Assembly: GCA_011799875.1 (NCBI GenBank)
Contig: CM022303.1
Span: 551,216,793 to 551,280,792, forward strand
Source of the DNA: Thinopyrum elongatum
Lineage: Eukaryota > Streptophyta > Magnoliopsida > Poales > Poaceae
Direction: 5' to 3'
DNA: 64,000 nucleotides
Below, piece after piece: positions 11,373 to 23,078 of this stretch; within the stretch, counting starts at the first letter, position 1, and each line of letters opens with the position of its first letter. The notes beneath the pieces were generated by a model. That model was given only the letters and a program-made list of their open reading frames with translations, ran no database searches and was not told the DNA's origin. The position numbers were made by a program, and so were the translations under genes.

Positions 11373-12036
11373 ATTTTCATAAGCACATGTAGAGGTGGGA
11401 TGGGCAGGTGGGACATATGAAGGAATCGGGGAACATAACGTTTAAGAACAAAAGCGAATCGTTTTTCACTTAAAAGGGGAGTGTGGGTTGATTACCAAAT
11501 ATCATAGGGACTATTTTGCAAAAAGGTCGCGACGGTGAACCCGACAGAAACAATGCGTGCTTTATTAGTAGGTGAAAGATAGAAAGGAAAAACGTAGATG
11601 GGCTGGCCCATTTAGATCGAAAGGAAAGCAGGGGGTGTGTGCTGTTTGCGAATAACCCATTAACGAGCGTTTAAGGCGCCGTCTACTAGCTAAGTTTCAG
11701 CAAAACCGTAGAAAAAAGGTTCGATTCGCACTCCCCCCGAACATCTTTTTATCTTTTAAAGAAATAAAAAACATAGATGGGCCAGCCCATTTAGATCAAA
11801 AGGAAAGCAGGGTGCGTGTGCTGTTTGCGAATAACCCATTAACGAGCGTTTAAGGCGCCGTTTAGGGTTTGCTGTACGACATAACCTGCCTAGGACAATG
11901 AGCGAATCACGACGTGAATTATATCCAACGGTTCATGTGGTGAATGATGCCAAACTAAAACTCAGCAAAACCGAAGAAAAAAGGGATCTCGCGTCTCATT
12001 GCTTGGTTAGGGGAACGCTTAGTTGTGATAATTTTG
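11373..12036. repeat. Low-copy intergenic DNA with a duplicated segment
   Basis: No gene seen. A segment of about 95 bp, starting near GTAGATGGGCTGGCCCAT (11594) and ending at TTAAGGCGCCGT (about 11672), recurs about 179 bp downstream (11767-11862). A second short match, CAGCAAAACCG(T/A)AGAAAAAAGG, is at about 11699-11719 and 11963-11985. The first copy holds a 14-bp palindrome, ATGGGCTGGCCCAT. This looks like an old local duplication. Confidence 0.7.
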
Positions 12037-12039
12037 TAA

Positions 12040-12811
12040 GAGCATCTCTAGCCGATCCTCTAAAAAATAGAGAAGTAAACCGGCGAGTAAAGTTAATGGA
12101 GTAAAATTTTACTCCTCTGTAGATGGCCGGACCTAATCGATCCGCTAAACTTAGTGGACTAATTTTTTTTGCATAAGTTTTTCTATCCTAGCCACATGAA
12201 CTTCAAACACTTACACAATATATCATCAAGTATTCAATTTTTTTTAAATAAACATGCACGACATATTAACCGTTCACAAGCATATAGTTTCACGGATCGA
12301 AATATTCAAATTAACACATGCATAGTTCATCCAACAGGTATCACTTCATCGATCAAGATTGATCCAAAATAACCACAATATTGCATGTTTTATGTTGTGG
12401 ATCAAGGCCAACCAATGGCACGCACGAGCACGAACTCAAACACCGTCCTCGCCGAAGAAATCACCACCACCATCGTACACATGCCCACAATTGTCACCAC
12501 CACCAGCACCGTTCTGAAGAGACCTCTGTTTGGGTCAAGATATCCTCACGAGTGAGCTCCGAATACTTTCTAGGACTTGGTGTCCGCGACCCTTTTTGCC
12601 GGCTGCGATGGTCGGGCGCGTCGAAGCAGTGGTCGTAGGGTGGTCGGAGACGCTGCATGAGACGTAGGACGTGGATGAAGGCCAGTCGCAGCCGAGGAGT
12701 AAAAAGTTTTCACCCTTATAGGATTTAGGAGTTCGGCTAGATGTGGTATAGAGAAGTAAACTCGAAATTTTACTCCACTAAAGCTTTTTAGGGGATCGAC
12801 TAGAGATGCTC
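12040..12811. mobile_element. Harbinger-type non-autonomous element (MITE-like), 772 bp
   Basis: The terminal inverted repeats GAGCATCTCTAGCCGATCCT at the left and the complement of GAGCATCTCTAGTCGATCCC at the right are flanked by TAA at 12037-12039 and TAA at 12812-12814, the Harbinger target preference. The tips match the Harbinger end at 1078. No credible protein is encoded. It contains an 18-bp perfect palindrome, GGAGTAAAATTTTACTCC, at 12098-12115. It ends about 570 bp upstream of the P450 start. Confidence 0.88.
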
Positions 12812-13002
12812 TAATCTATAATGTACTCCCTGGCTCTCTGACAAGCATTTTTCAATAAAGATCAATATGGTGAAGAGCTTAAAAGAAAAAAAATTCTTTC
12901 TGGCGAGCACGCTTGATGAAAAAAAAGTTTCTGCCGCGCCATGCGGCACAGTTGAAGGCCGAGCGTGACCAGGTCCTTGAGAGCGGTCAAACGAATTTGC
13001 CC

Positions 13003-13009
13003 ACCAACC
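13003..13009 (+). promoter_or_regulatory. AC-II element (ACCAACC)
   Basis: Exact ACCAACC, 372 bp upstream of the P450 start codon. AC elements are MYB-binding sites typical of phenylpropanoid/lignin gene promoters. A 7-mer alone is weak, but position and partner motif support it. Confidence 0.5.
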
Positions 13010-13228
13010 AGCGCAGTCTAAACTCTCAATTCTGACCACACAGGAGCGCCGAGAGGGTGCGTCTATCTCATGGCAAACCCACGTATCGCCTCCGCCAAAC
13101 CCCACTCCCTGCCGCCTACCCTGTTTCCCAATGCCAGGCCGGCACACGGGTTCCGCCCAAAACCATCAACTTTTGCCGCATCCCCTCGTGCCTTGCTTGG
13201 CCTTCCCCGCTCACACATACGACGACCC

Positions 13229-13235
13229 ACCTACC
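13229..13235 (+). promoter_or_regulatory. AC-I element (ACCTACC)
   Basis: Exact ACCTACC, 23 bp before the TATA box and 146 bp before the start codon, the usual place for AC elements in lignin-pathway genes. Confidence 0.6.
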
Positions 13236-13257
13236 ATTGTCAAACCCACGGCCGGCG

Positions 13258-13266
13258 CTATATAAG
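13258..13266 (+). promoter_or_regulatory. TATA box of the P450 gene
   Basis: CTATATAAG, about 115 bp upstream of the ATG. Transcription would start near 13290, giving a 5' leader of about 90 bases rich in CA. Confidence 0.75.
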
Positions 13267-13380
13267 CACGCCATGGAACATGACACGTTCACAGCAACCA
13301 ACAACACAGCATCAGCACCAGCTCAAACACACATACATTGCACGCCAAGCTAGCAGCCTAGCACTCGCGCAGAGCACAGC

Positions 13381-14985
13381 ATGGTTGCCTCCGCGCGTAG
13401 GGTGGCCTTCGCTACGGCGGCCTCCTTGGCCGTGTACTGGCTCCTCAAGTCGTTCCTCCACACACCGCACCCCGCGCTGCTGCCGGCCGCGGCCGCCCTC
13501 GTCGCCGTCGCCATCGCCGTGGGAGCGGAAGGGAAGCGTGGCGGCGCCGGCGCCCCTCCCGGGCCCGCGGCCGTGCCGGTGTTCGGCAACTGGCTGCAGG
13601 TGGGCAACGACCTGAACCACCGCTTCCTGGCGCGGCTGTCGGCGCGGTACGGCCCCGTGTTCCGGCTGCGGCTGGGCGTGCGCAACCTGGTGGTGGTGTC
13701 GGACCCGCGGCTGGCCACGGAGGTGCTCCACACGCAGGGCGTGGAGTTCGGCTCCCGCCCGCGGAACGTCGTCTTCGACATCTTCACTGCCAACGGCGCT
13801 GACATGGTCTTCACCGAGTACGGCGACCACTGGCGCCGCATGCGCCGCGTCATGACGCTGCCCTTCTTCACGGCGCGGGTCGTGCAGCAGTACCGCTCCA
13901 TGTGGGAGGCCGAGATGGACGACGTGGTGTCCGACCTGCGCGGCGACTCGGCGGCCCGCGGCGCCGGCGTCGTCGTGCGTCGGAGGCTGCAGCTCATGCT
14001 CTACAACATCATGTACCGCATGATGTTCGACGCCCGCTTCGAGTCCGTGGACGACCCCATGTTCGTGGAGGTCACCAAGTTCAACTCGGAGCGCAGCCGC
14101 CTCGCGCAGAGCTTCGACTACAACTACGGCGACTTCATCCCCATCCTCAGGCCCTTCCTGCGTGGCTACCTCAACAAATGCAGGGACCTGCAGACCAGGA
14201 GGCTGGCCTTCTTCAACACCAACTACGTCGAGAAGAGAAGGAAGGTGATGGAGACTCCAGGAGAAGACAAGAACAAGCTCCGATGCGCGATCGACCACAT
14301 CCTCGCAGCAGAGAAGAGCGGCGAGATCACGCCGGAGAACGTCATCTACATCGTCGAGAACATCAACGTCGCGGCCATCGAGACGACGCTATGGTCCATC
14401 GAGTGGGCGCTGGCCGAGGTGGTGAACCACCCGGACGTGCAGCGCAAGGTCCGTGGCGAGATCAGGGACGTGCTCGGCGACGACGAGCCCATCACCGAGT
14501 CCAACATCAGCAAGCTGCCGTACCTGCAGGCCGTGATCAAGGAGACGCTGCGGCTGCACTCCCCGATCCCGCTCCTCGTCCCCCACATGAACCTCGAGGA
14601 GGCCAGCCTCGGCGGCTACACCATTCCCAAGGGATCCAAGGTGGTCGTCAACGCCTGGTGGCTGGCCAACAACCCGGAGCTATGGGAGAAGCCGGAGGAG
14701 TTCAAGCCGGAGAGGTTCTTGGGCGAGGAGAGCAACGTGGACGCCACGGTCGGCGGCAAGGTGGACTTCCGGTTCCTCCCGTTCGGAGTGGGCCGGCGCA
14801 GCTGCCCCGGTATCATCCTCGCGCTGCCCATCCTGGCGCTCATCGTGGGAAAGCTCGTCAGGAGCTTCGAGATGGTGCCCCCGCCAGGCGTGGACAAGCT
14901 CGACGTGAGCGAGAAAGGCGGGCAGTTCAGCCTGCACATCGCCAACCATTCCCTCGTCGCCTTCCATCCCATCGTCTCACCATGA
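13381..14985 (+). CDS. C4H: Cytochrome P450 CYP73A, trans-cinnamate 4-hydroxylase (C4H)
   Basis: Uninterrupted 534-codon frame. C4H hydroxylates trans-cinnamate to p-coumarate with NADPH and P450 reductase on the ER face, the second step of the phenylpropanoid pathway towards lignin and flavonoids. The start has A at -3 and G at +4. A hydrophobic anchor lies at residues 8-26 and a second hydrophobic stretch at 32-49, then the APPGPAAVP hinge at 58-66. The C4H-specific block [13 protein letters not shown] follows. I-helix motif AAIETT at 331-336, ExxR as ETLR at 388-391, PERF at 443-446, heme loop [10 protein letters not shown] with Cys475. The long N-terminus (about 30 residues more than common class I enzymes) suggests the class II C4H branch. 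Very GC-rich and intronless as read. It is hemmed in by transposons but shows no damage. The large frames on the opposite strand are shadows. Confidence 0.95.
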   Translation: MVASARRVAFATAASLAVYWLLKSFLHTPHPALLPAAAALVAVAIAVGAEGKRGGAGAPPGPAAVPVFGNWLQVGNDLNHRFLARLSARYGPVFRLRLGVRNLVVVSDPRLATEVLHTQGVEFGSRPRNVVFDIFTANGADMVFTEYGDHWRRMRRVMTLPFFTARVVQQYRSMWEAEMDDVVSDLRGDSAARGAGVVVRRRLQLMLYNIMYRMMFDARFESVDDPMFVEVTKFNSERSRLAQSFDYNYGDFIPILRPFLRGYLNKCRDLQTRRLAFFNTNYVEKRRKVMETPGEDKNKLRCAIDHILAAEKSGEITPENVIYIVENINVAAIETTLWSIEWALAEVVNHPDVQRKVRGEIRDVLGDDEPITESNISKLPYLQAVIKETLRLHSPIPLLVPHMNLEEASLGGYTIPKGSKVVVNAWWLANNPELWEKPEEFKPERFLGEESNVDATVGGKVDFRFLPFGVGRRSCPGIILALPILALIVGKLVRSFEMVPPPGVDKLDVSEKGGQFSLHIANHSLVAFHPIVSP

Positions 14986-15287
14986 CCAATTACTTCAACC
15001 CAAAAGCCTACACGCACAATTACTCTTCTCGGATTACAAATATATTACAGTAAAGTATGTCAGTTGATTTAAGGGGTTTACTTTTTCCCAAATGATAACG
15101 TCCACACGTGTGACAGTTTTGCAACTCGCCCACACACGTGGATCACCGTTCAGTCGAGTATGCACGAATCTTGACACATTTTGGGAGCATTTGTGTGCCA
15201 CGTAGGACGGGGCTGGTGTGTGGGTGTTTTACAGTTTGCCCGGACGCACGTTTCTTGCACGGAGAGGTCGCGGTTGCGAGTCGGACG
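14986..15287. other. P450 3' flank and candidate left end of the MULE
   Basis: The P450 3' UTR runs into about 200 bp with paired motifs, CCACACGTGTG near 15102 and CCCACACACGTGG near 15129, preceded by TTTTTCCCAAATGATAACG. From memory this style of sequence occurs at ends of grass MULE-like elements, but no target duplication or partner repeat can be seen here. The TSDs of two retroelements show that 15287, 27256-27765 and 36374 onward were once contiguous, so this may be where the MULE begins. Confidence 0.35.
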
Positions 15288-18200
15288 TGTGACGACCCCG
15301 GCTTAATCGTGCACTAACCATACACGCAAATGCACACGATCAAGCCTAAGAACTCACTTGAAGATATCACAACACAACTCTAAAACATAAATAAATTCAT
15401 ACAAGCTTTATATTACAAGCCAGGGCCTCCAGGGCTCGAATACATAGCTCGATGGCATACAAGTGTCAGCGGAGGCATCAGATATCTGGGTACAGATATA
15501 TTACAGAACAGAGATAAGCCTTCAAAGAGGCGGGGCAAAATAAAATACTACGATCGAAAGGCGTAGGCCTCCTGCCTAGGACCCTCCGAATTCTACTCCT
15601 GGTCGTCAGTCGGCTCCTCGTAGTAGTACTCGCCGGGAGGGTAGTAGTAGTAGCCATAGTCGTCGACAGGGGCAGCTAACTCAGGGGCTCCGTCATCTGG
15701 CGGCGTCAATTGGATATGGGGAGAAAAAGAAAATAAAGCAAATGTGAGTACTCATCCGAAGTACTCAGCAAGCAAGGATCTACACTACATATGCAACATT
15801 TTCAAAGGGGGCTGTAAATGTGGACTGGGCTGCAGAAATGCCAGAATAGAGGGGGAAAGCCTAGTCCTATCGAAGACTAGCATCTTCAGCATCTTCATCG
15901 GTTTGCAGCATTAGAAGAGTGCAGGATAATATAATGTAAAGTAGTTGTAGTATCATCAACCTCGGCCAGAGATCCTTCCTCGACTTCCTGCGAGAAAGCA
16001 ATCCCAGAGCCGTACTATCCAGTTCTCATCTCAGTTCTAGTTGTACCGATCGGGATACAACTCCGAGTGTCCGTTACCGTAGGACAGGCTATCGATATAT
16101 TAATTCTTCCCTGCAGGGGTGCACCAACTTACCCACCACGCTCGTTTAACTCCGGCCGGACATATTTTTCTGGGTCATGCCTGGCCTCGGCTAAGCAACA
16201 CGCCGCAACCCGACCAAATACTTAACAGAGAGGTCAGCACGCCGGACTAACCTATGCCCCCAGGGGTCTTGGGCCATCGCCCCGGACGCTCCTGCACGTT
16301 GCGTACACCGCCGGTGAGCAGACCTAGCAACCCCTTAATACAAGCGCGGTTGCGTTACCAGTCCAACCGAGCGTGTGTCGTTCAGTTGCTGACGTCTATT
16401 AAGCTTCGGCTGAAGTATACGACGCAGAACGCCCATACTATGCCCATGTGATGGTTAGTGCTATCAGGCCAGAGGCCCCTCGGATCAAATATCCAAACCG
16501 TTTAGTGGTTTAGGAGCGCGCGGTAACGAGCAGAGACTCACGATCGATGTGACCCCGTCGCCCCGTCTCGAGAACTTGCGGCAAGGGCTAAGAATGCCCG
16601 GCCACGCCTCGTAGTTATCTCGCGGGCACCTCTCAGGTCAACCCGACTCCACATCACTTCGCGTTCATGCTCGCGCGGGTACCCCTCAGGGCCGACCCGT
16701 CTTTAGTATCATGGTTCAGTGTTCAATCATAGTATCCAAAGTCTCCGTGTGTCTGACACCAAGGGGGAACCCTGAGGAATGACCCTCGATGGAATTCCCT
16801 CTGATGTTACCGTCATGGTGAACGGAGGAGGAATCACCCTCGAGGCCCACACTTGAGGAGTTGCGCGACGACGTCGTTATCTGGGGTGGTGTAGGAGGAA
16901 TCACCCTCGCTTACCACGACCGAATAACTAACCTACAAGGTTATCATCAGAAGTGCTGACGAGGTATCACCCTCTGCACTCGATAGTAACCCACTAGTGT
17001 CGCGCACTTTAAGGGGGAAGTGACGTGCGGTGCCAGGGTCTGATCTTCGATCCCGTTGCTCGGGTCTTCTGAGAGTCCAGCGGGGCAGTCGGGACAAGTG
17101 GGTCTCTGATAAGGCTCTACCCATCCTATACTAAACAGTTTAGGATAACAGGTAAGTTTCAATAGCAGGTTACAAGTAAACAGGCTATGCAACATAAGTA
17201 GGATAACAGTAGCAGCAGTATCTTCTAATGCAAGCATAAGAGAGAAGAGAGTGGGCGATATCGGAATGCTCAAAATGGGGGTGCTTGCCTGTCTGCTCGA
17301 CGGCAAGGGCAGGGTCTTCAGTGGTGTCGTCGGGGACGTAGTCGTGCTCCAGAGCTGCGTCTGCCTCGGGAGCTACGTCAACGTCGGGGTCTAATCGAGA
17401 GGGAAGAGGGGGAGGAAACAAGTAAACATAATGCAGTCAAATGCAACATGGGGCATGCTATGCTACAATGCAGTGCAGGGTTGCCTAAAGATGCATCTAG
17501 GTCATTTTAGTTATTATAGGATTTAAGCGGGATTTCTTAATCGGAGTGTGTGTACTATTCATATACCGGAATCAGGCTCGGAGTTATGAGTTCCCCTACG
17601 TAGGAGGTTCCGGCATCGAAACAGACGACACAATCAGATTCGTCTCGTCGTTCTGAGCAACTTTCATGTTTTAAGTTTTTCAATCTGAGCTACGGTTTAA
17701 AAGTTATTAATTTTCAAAGATTTAAATGATTTCCTGGAATTTCTGGATTTATTTAATTCGAATTTGAACAGCAACAGGAAACGCTGGGTGCACCCGGTGG
17801 AGTGCACCAGAGATGCGCTAGAGGGGCTGACAGTGGGTCCAGTCAACTGCACAGTCAGCAGTTGACTGGGTCAGCGTTGACTGGGCAGTGGGTCCAGTGG
17901 GACCCACCTGTCATTGACTGGGTCTAGTCCAGTCAGTAGGTTTGACCGGTCAGCGGGCCCAGTGGGACCCGCGTGTCAGTGGCTCAGTTCTAGACTAACA
18001 GTTTGTTTATTTTTAACCACTGGATTAACTTAACCACGGGCCCTACTGTCAGTGTCACTAGACGGTAATTAACCTCGTCATTAGCAGCTAATTACCCGCC
18101 ACGTCAGCGGCACTCCGGCGCGCGATGACGGCGAGGCAGAGCACGCCGGCGAGGACCGTGCGGTCGCCTCCGGCCACGGTTGGTCGCGCGGTTGGGGGCG

Positions 18201-19464
18201 TTGGAGAGCTGGCGATGCGGCGCGTCCGGTGGTGCAAACAGGAGGAGCTGAGGTGCACGGTGCTGGCCGGAGTCGAGCTCGCGGCGGTTGCCGGAGTTCT
18301 GCCGCGATCGGGGACGCGGCTACGGGGCCTCTCCGAGCGCGCTAGGTATCTAGGCGAGGTCTACGCGTGCGGGTGAGCACGAAGGGCAGCAGTGCGCGAC
18401 CAAAGGCTCGTCGGAACCTCGCCGGCGACGAGTCCGAGCGGCAGCAGATTCGGCAACGGTGGTGGCGGCGTATAGAGGGCGTAATCGATGCCGAAAATAG
18501 AGAGGACGGACGCGAAGCTCACGTAGGGGGCTCACGGGGTCCCGTTGACGGCTTAGTAGCGGCAGTGAAGCGGATCGATGGCGATGTAGCAGAGGCGGCT
18601 TCCGGCGAGGTGGAACGGCGATGGCGTCGGGTTGGGGGCGCTCCGGCCAGCGCGACTTGATGGAGAGGAAGAAGAGGTCGCGGCGGAGCTGATGGGCGAC
18701 GTCTCGAGGCTCGGGGGGGGGGGTACCGGTGCGCGGGGACGACGGCGACACGGTGGCGTCCGCGCTCGGGCGCCGTCCAAATCGAGACAGGGAGGGGGCG
18801 AGGGGGATTTAGAAGCTAGGGTACGCAGGAGGGGTCGGGGGCGAGGCCTTATAGGTGCCCACGGCTACAGGGAGGCATCGGTGTCGCGCATCGGCCGGCG
18901 GCGACGCATCTGAGCCGCGCGTGCATCGACACGCATGCGAGGAAGAAGGAGACGGGGTTGACGGGCTGGGCCAGCACTGGAGATGGCGGGCTTGAGTGCA
19001 CAGTGCATGTTTTGCATTTATTCTTTCTATCCTCTGTTTATTCCTTTAGCTGTTGTTTCTATTTTATTTTTCTACCATTTGTTCTTTGTAAGATATGGAA
19101 CTTGCCAAAACAATTGCTAGGTAGTGGCTAGCACTACCATAAAAAGTTTGAAGCCAATTGGAGAAGTCTAAGTATTTTTGATAAATGAAAAGGCCAACTT
19201 AAATACTGCTGGACCAGAAAATAAATTTCCAGGGGAAATTTGGGGGTTCCATAAATGTTGGTTTCAAGTTTATGATTGCCTTGGGATTATTTGCAACATT
19301 ATGTACATTTTTAGTTTGGCTGTATGAAGAAATAATTATTTGACTTGCAATTTAAATTTGAATTTGAATTTGATTTGAGACAAGTGGCATTTTGACTTAG
19401 TGAAATATGATGACATAGCATGATCAAGTGGTGGCCACTGTAGTGAGATGCTGGGGATGTTACA
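15288..19464 (-). repeat. 3' LTR of the LARD (left copy)
   Basis: Begins on the + strand TGTGACGACCCCGG and ends GGGGATGTTACA. A rough count in the first 400 bp shows about 11 differences from the partner LTR. Contains four spaced ATCACCCTCG-like motifs (about 16780-16975), a GTCAACTG/GTTGACTG-rich segment (about 17830-17990) and a GC-rich part (18110-18920). Open frames in it are not conserved as proteins. Confidence 0.9.
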
Positions 19465-22400
19465 AATCTCCTCCACTGCAAGAAATCTCGTCCCGAGATT
19501 TAAGTGGGGAAATAAAGAGTAACTCCGGGAGAACTAACCCTTATAGGGTCGGTTATCTGGTGGACAACTCAAGGTATGTGGCAGAAGTATCTCTCGACTT
19601 GAAACTTAAGAAAGCATCGAGAGCAAAATAAGAAAGTACGATAAAAAGTTTCAAGCGAATGGACATCCGATCGATACCTGAACTGAGTGTGAAAAGGGGT
19701 TCAGTGCATCGGGAATAGATCATCTATCGAGGGGTGGCTCGGGATAATACACAAAGTCAAGGGCAAAGGATGCTTCAGGATCAAGAATATTACAGGAGAG
19801 TCAGGTTCCGATCCTGTGGAATTGTGGAGGGGTGTCAATCAAAAGTAGGAAGAACGGTGATATCTTTTCGGACACGATAACATATGTCAGGGGACAGTCT
19901 GTCAGTTATGTCGGTAACATCGTCGGTACCAAGGGCGAGGGACGATGAGAACCATTTTCCTGCTCGTTAAAACGAGGCAGACCAATAAGGCAAAGTTCTC
20001 GTCCATCGGTGGTTACCGAAATGTCATCAACATTAGTAACAGGGTCGTACTGACCGAATTGTACCTCGAGGTGTTTTCATAAGCAGGGAATTATTTCTGC
20101 TTACATCATATAGATCACAAGAAAGGTTAAACAAAACAATGGAAAGGAAAATGAAATTATCGGATTCAACAGACCATTGAAAAGGAAAGATGTGCCTATA
20201 CACAAGAATTAGGGGTATATCCATTCCAGGGAAAAGTAGAACGTGATATACCTGAAAGGTTCAGCTGGTACAAAACCATTTAGATAAAGGGGGCGAGGGA
20301 AAAATCAAGATGTTACCTGCACAATGGTGTCTGGATAATAGATCAAGAAGCATTTGGCAATGTGCCTCCAATGTTCTTGTTGATATTCGGAGGTCCACAG
20401 TCATGCTTCGTTGCAGCAATAATATGGTGTCAAGTAACAGATTGGGTTCGAAGATCTCAAGAGGTACCGAGAAAAAAATTACAAGGATATCTCGGGACGT
20501 AAGAAATAACCAAACACAACCAGGTTTGTGTTGGTCGAAAATCAAGGATGTCATCGATGACAACACAAATCATCGAAGAGCAAGGATGATAATTCTCACC
20601 ATGAATTCGATCGATATCCTGGAAGAGCTCGGAATGTTGATGATGATCACGACACATTTGTCGAGAGATTACAAGAAATTGTAACCGGTCAGCGATGACA
20701 TCAAGTAGAAGGAAGGATGAAGTAAAGGGCTATAAGAACCACAGATTCGTCACAAACTTGAAGTTCAGCTTGTTGTTCGCCGAAGTTGTGCTCCGGGTAT
20801 AAGGACCAGGTAGCACAGTTAAAAGTTGGCATGATAAAGATATAGCCGATCAGGCTAGGGATGGCATGATGGAGTAGTAAATTTCCCAGCAACAAGTACT
20901 AGGGGTATTGAATCACTGAGCGGAATCGATTCACTTACCGGTGTCTCGAGTGACGAACAACTCAGAACCCGGGGGAAAATTGGAATTAGTGATCAATAAC
21001 AGTTGATGGAAAGCCCATAAGAAGTTATGTAGTTCCTGAGATAATCTCGAGATACCAGGGGTAATACTCGAAGGTAGATCAAGATAGAGGTTGGGTGAGC
21101 ATACTGGTTTGCAAAAGACAAGTGCCCTAACTTGTCCGGGAAATGGAATCAAAGAAAAGTATGATCGGAGCCACGATCACAAAGGATCAACTCACAGGTA
21201 CAGATGAACCTTTAAGAGAAGCTTCCATGATAAGTTCTGCATCGGGTCCATGGGCATGAACACACAGTTCAAGGTCGACTCCCACTTCTTCAATGCATAA
21301 CCTCTCATTCACTGCTCTTTGTTAAGAAGGTTTAGAGTTTGAAAGTTTAACTGGTGGAATAACAGAAGGTATGGCTCATGAAGCCTTGTGGGTTCTCACA
21401 GATGGCAGAAGCATAATACAACCCATCGGGACATTTTACGAGTCTATACAACCATCATCCAAAGCAAGGGGTGCGAGTTCGAAAGCAGAGCATCGAAGTC
21501 AAAACAGATGATACAATTTACCGAAGGTATTAAGTACCAAGGGGAAGAGCTCACAAGATGTTTGAATATGAAGGATACGGTCGGATATTAATCCAATAAA
21601 AGATTAGGTAAACGACAAAGGATCTGAGGTGAGTAGCGGTACTCAACCAGAAGAAGAAAGAATGTAACGGCATCCGATTATAGAAACATCGGAATATTCC
21701 AACGTTTAAGTTCAAAGGAGTTATGGTTCAGAAATGAAGGATCAGAAGCAAAAGCTCTGATCAAAAGATGAGTGGGTTGAATAGAACTAGATGGACAACT
21801 TTAGTGTTCCGCCTTGCAGAGATCTCCAACCATGGTTACGTGACATGTCCTGGTCAGTAGTCAGTCCCAGGTCAATAAGGAGAAGTAATGCACTGTCTCT
21901 CCGTGCCTTGCAAGCTAGGAGGATATGCAGTCGGCAAGAAGTAGAGAATGCTTCAGTGCCGAAGGCAATGTTAACAGGGAAGGAACCGATAAGGTACTTA
22001 GAATAGAAAGGAATCGGTCGGATAACTGTCCACAAACGGAATCAAGTGATCCGTGAGAACTAACGGGGTAAGGTTTTAACAACTGGTCCCACCTGAGAGT
22101 CCTCCTAAGGAAGGACGGGAGGCAAGCACATCGAATTAAGGAAGCACTTGAACAACCCAAGTATAAAATTCAGAGGGTTCACGATTTCCAAAACCGGGAG
22201 TGACAATTAGTTCACTTGGGCAGAGGGACGAGTGATTTGTACATGCTTAGCTGGACAATCAATCAATACTTGATTGGCCGAGAACCAGCTCATGTCCGGA
22301 ATGGTGACTGAGCTGGAAGGACGAATTCTAGGAATCGACTGATGATGGCGAACATTCACAGCATATTGGTTCAGGGGATTCAAAATGGTAATTGGCAAAG

Positions 22401-23078
22401 GATGTTGACGGGAATTACTAGACATATGGAGTTAACCATAAGGCAAGCAGGCAAGAATTTCGAGAGGAATAAGCTGCAAAGGATTTTTGGGTGATCGGAT
22501 AGCAATACGAAGTATTTCGTAAAACACAATAACAACTGGGGATGAATGGATCCTCGGAAATGTGAGGAATTATTCATAAGTATGTTCAGACGAAAAGGAA
22601 CTGCAAGGCAGTAGGTTCATAGAATTCTCGTAATTTCGGATAGTATTTCGATATGTCGGATGGAACCAAAGAGTAACTAGAATGAATATATGTGCGATAA
22701 GTGTAAGTAGTTATTCGTCGGAGTTTATCGGTGGTCAGGAACTACAAAGCAGTGGGCACAGGGTCTCGGTTAACGTCGAGGAGTATCTTCGGAGTCTTCT
22801 GATGAAGCAGACTGCCATCTGTGGTGAAGGGGCTCTCCGGGTTGAAGTGGTTACGAGAACCTAATGACAGAGTTAGTAAAACTTTAACCCGAATAGAAGA
22901 GAGATCAGAGTCCCAGAGTATAGATGAGGAATAAAAGATCCTAATACCACCCAGTTGGCGACGTGGGCCCGTAAGCCACACAGCCAAGTTAGTAAAAGAG
23001 TTTTTGATCACTAGACTCAACTTCGGCCAAGGAATTGGATAGGGGGATTCCTAGAGGCAGTCGGCTCTGATACCAACC
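19465..23078 (-). other. LARD internal domain, non-coding
   Basis: 3614 bp with no frame longer than about 125 codons on either strand and no gag or pol motif. On the minus strand the left edge is a polypurine tract (AGTGGAGGAGATT) directly before the LTR start TGTAACA. An imperfect palindrome, AATCTCGTCCCGAGATT, is at 19485-19501. Such domains are thought to act as packaged RNA. Confidence 0.85.
23064..23075 (-). other. LARD primer binding site (initiator tRNA-Met)
   Basis: On the minus strand this reads TGGTATCAGAGC, an exact initiator tRNA-Met primer site, three bases from the LTR end. It fixes the element's orientation as minus. Confidence 0.9.

Larger units (their letters stand above)
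12815..13257 (+). promoter_or_regulatory. Upstream region of the P450 gene
   Basis: GC-rising sequence between the MITE and the TATA box. No protein-coding frame is convincing. It holds an exact AC-II and an exact AC-I motif, listed separately. Confidence 0.6.

Noticed and set aside
13312..14298. 328-codon minus-strand frame (and 215-codon and + strand 383-codon frames) over the P450
   Set aside because: GC-rich third positions remove stops from the other frames; the sequences are low-complexity and match no family, while the + frame has every P450 motif.
20310..20684. 124-codon frame in the LARD core
   Set aside because: The longest frame in 3.6 kb of otherwise closed sequence, with no motif and on the antisense strand of the element; within chance expectation.
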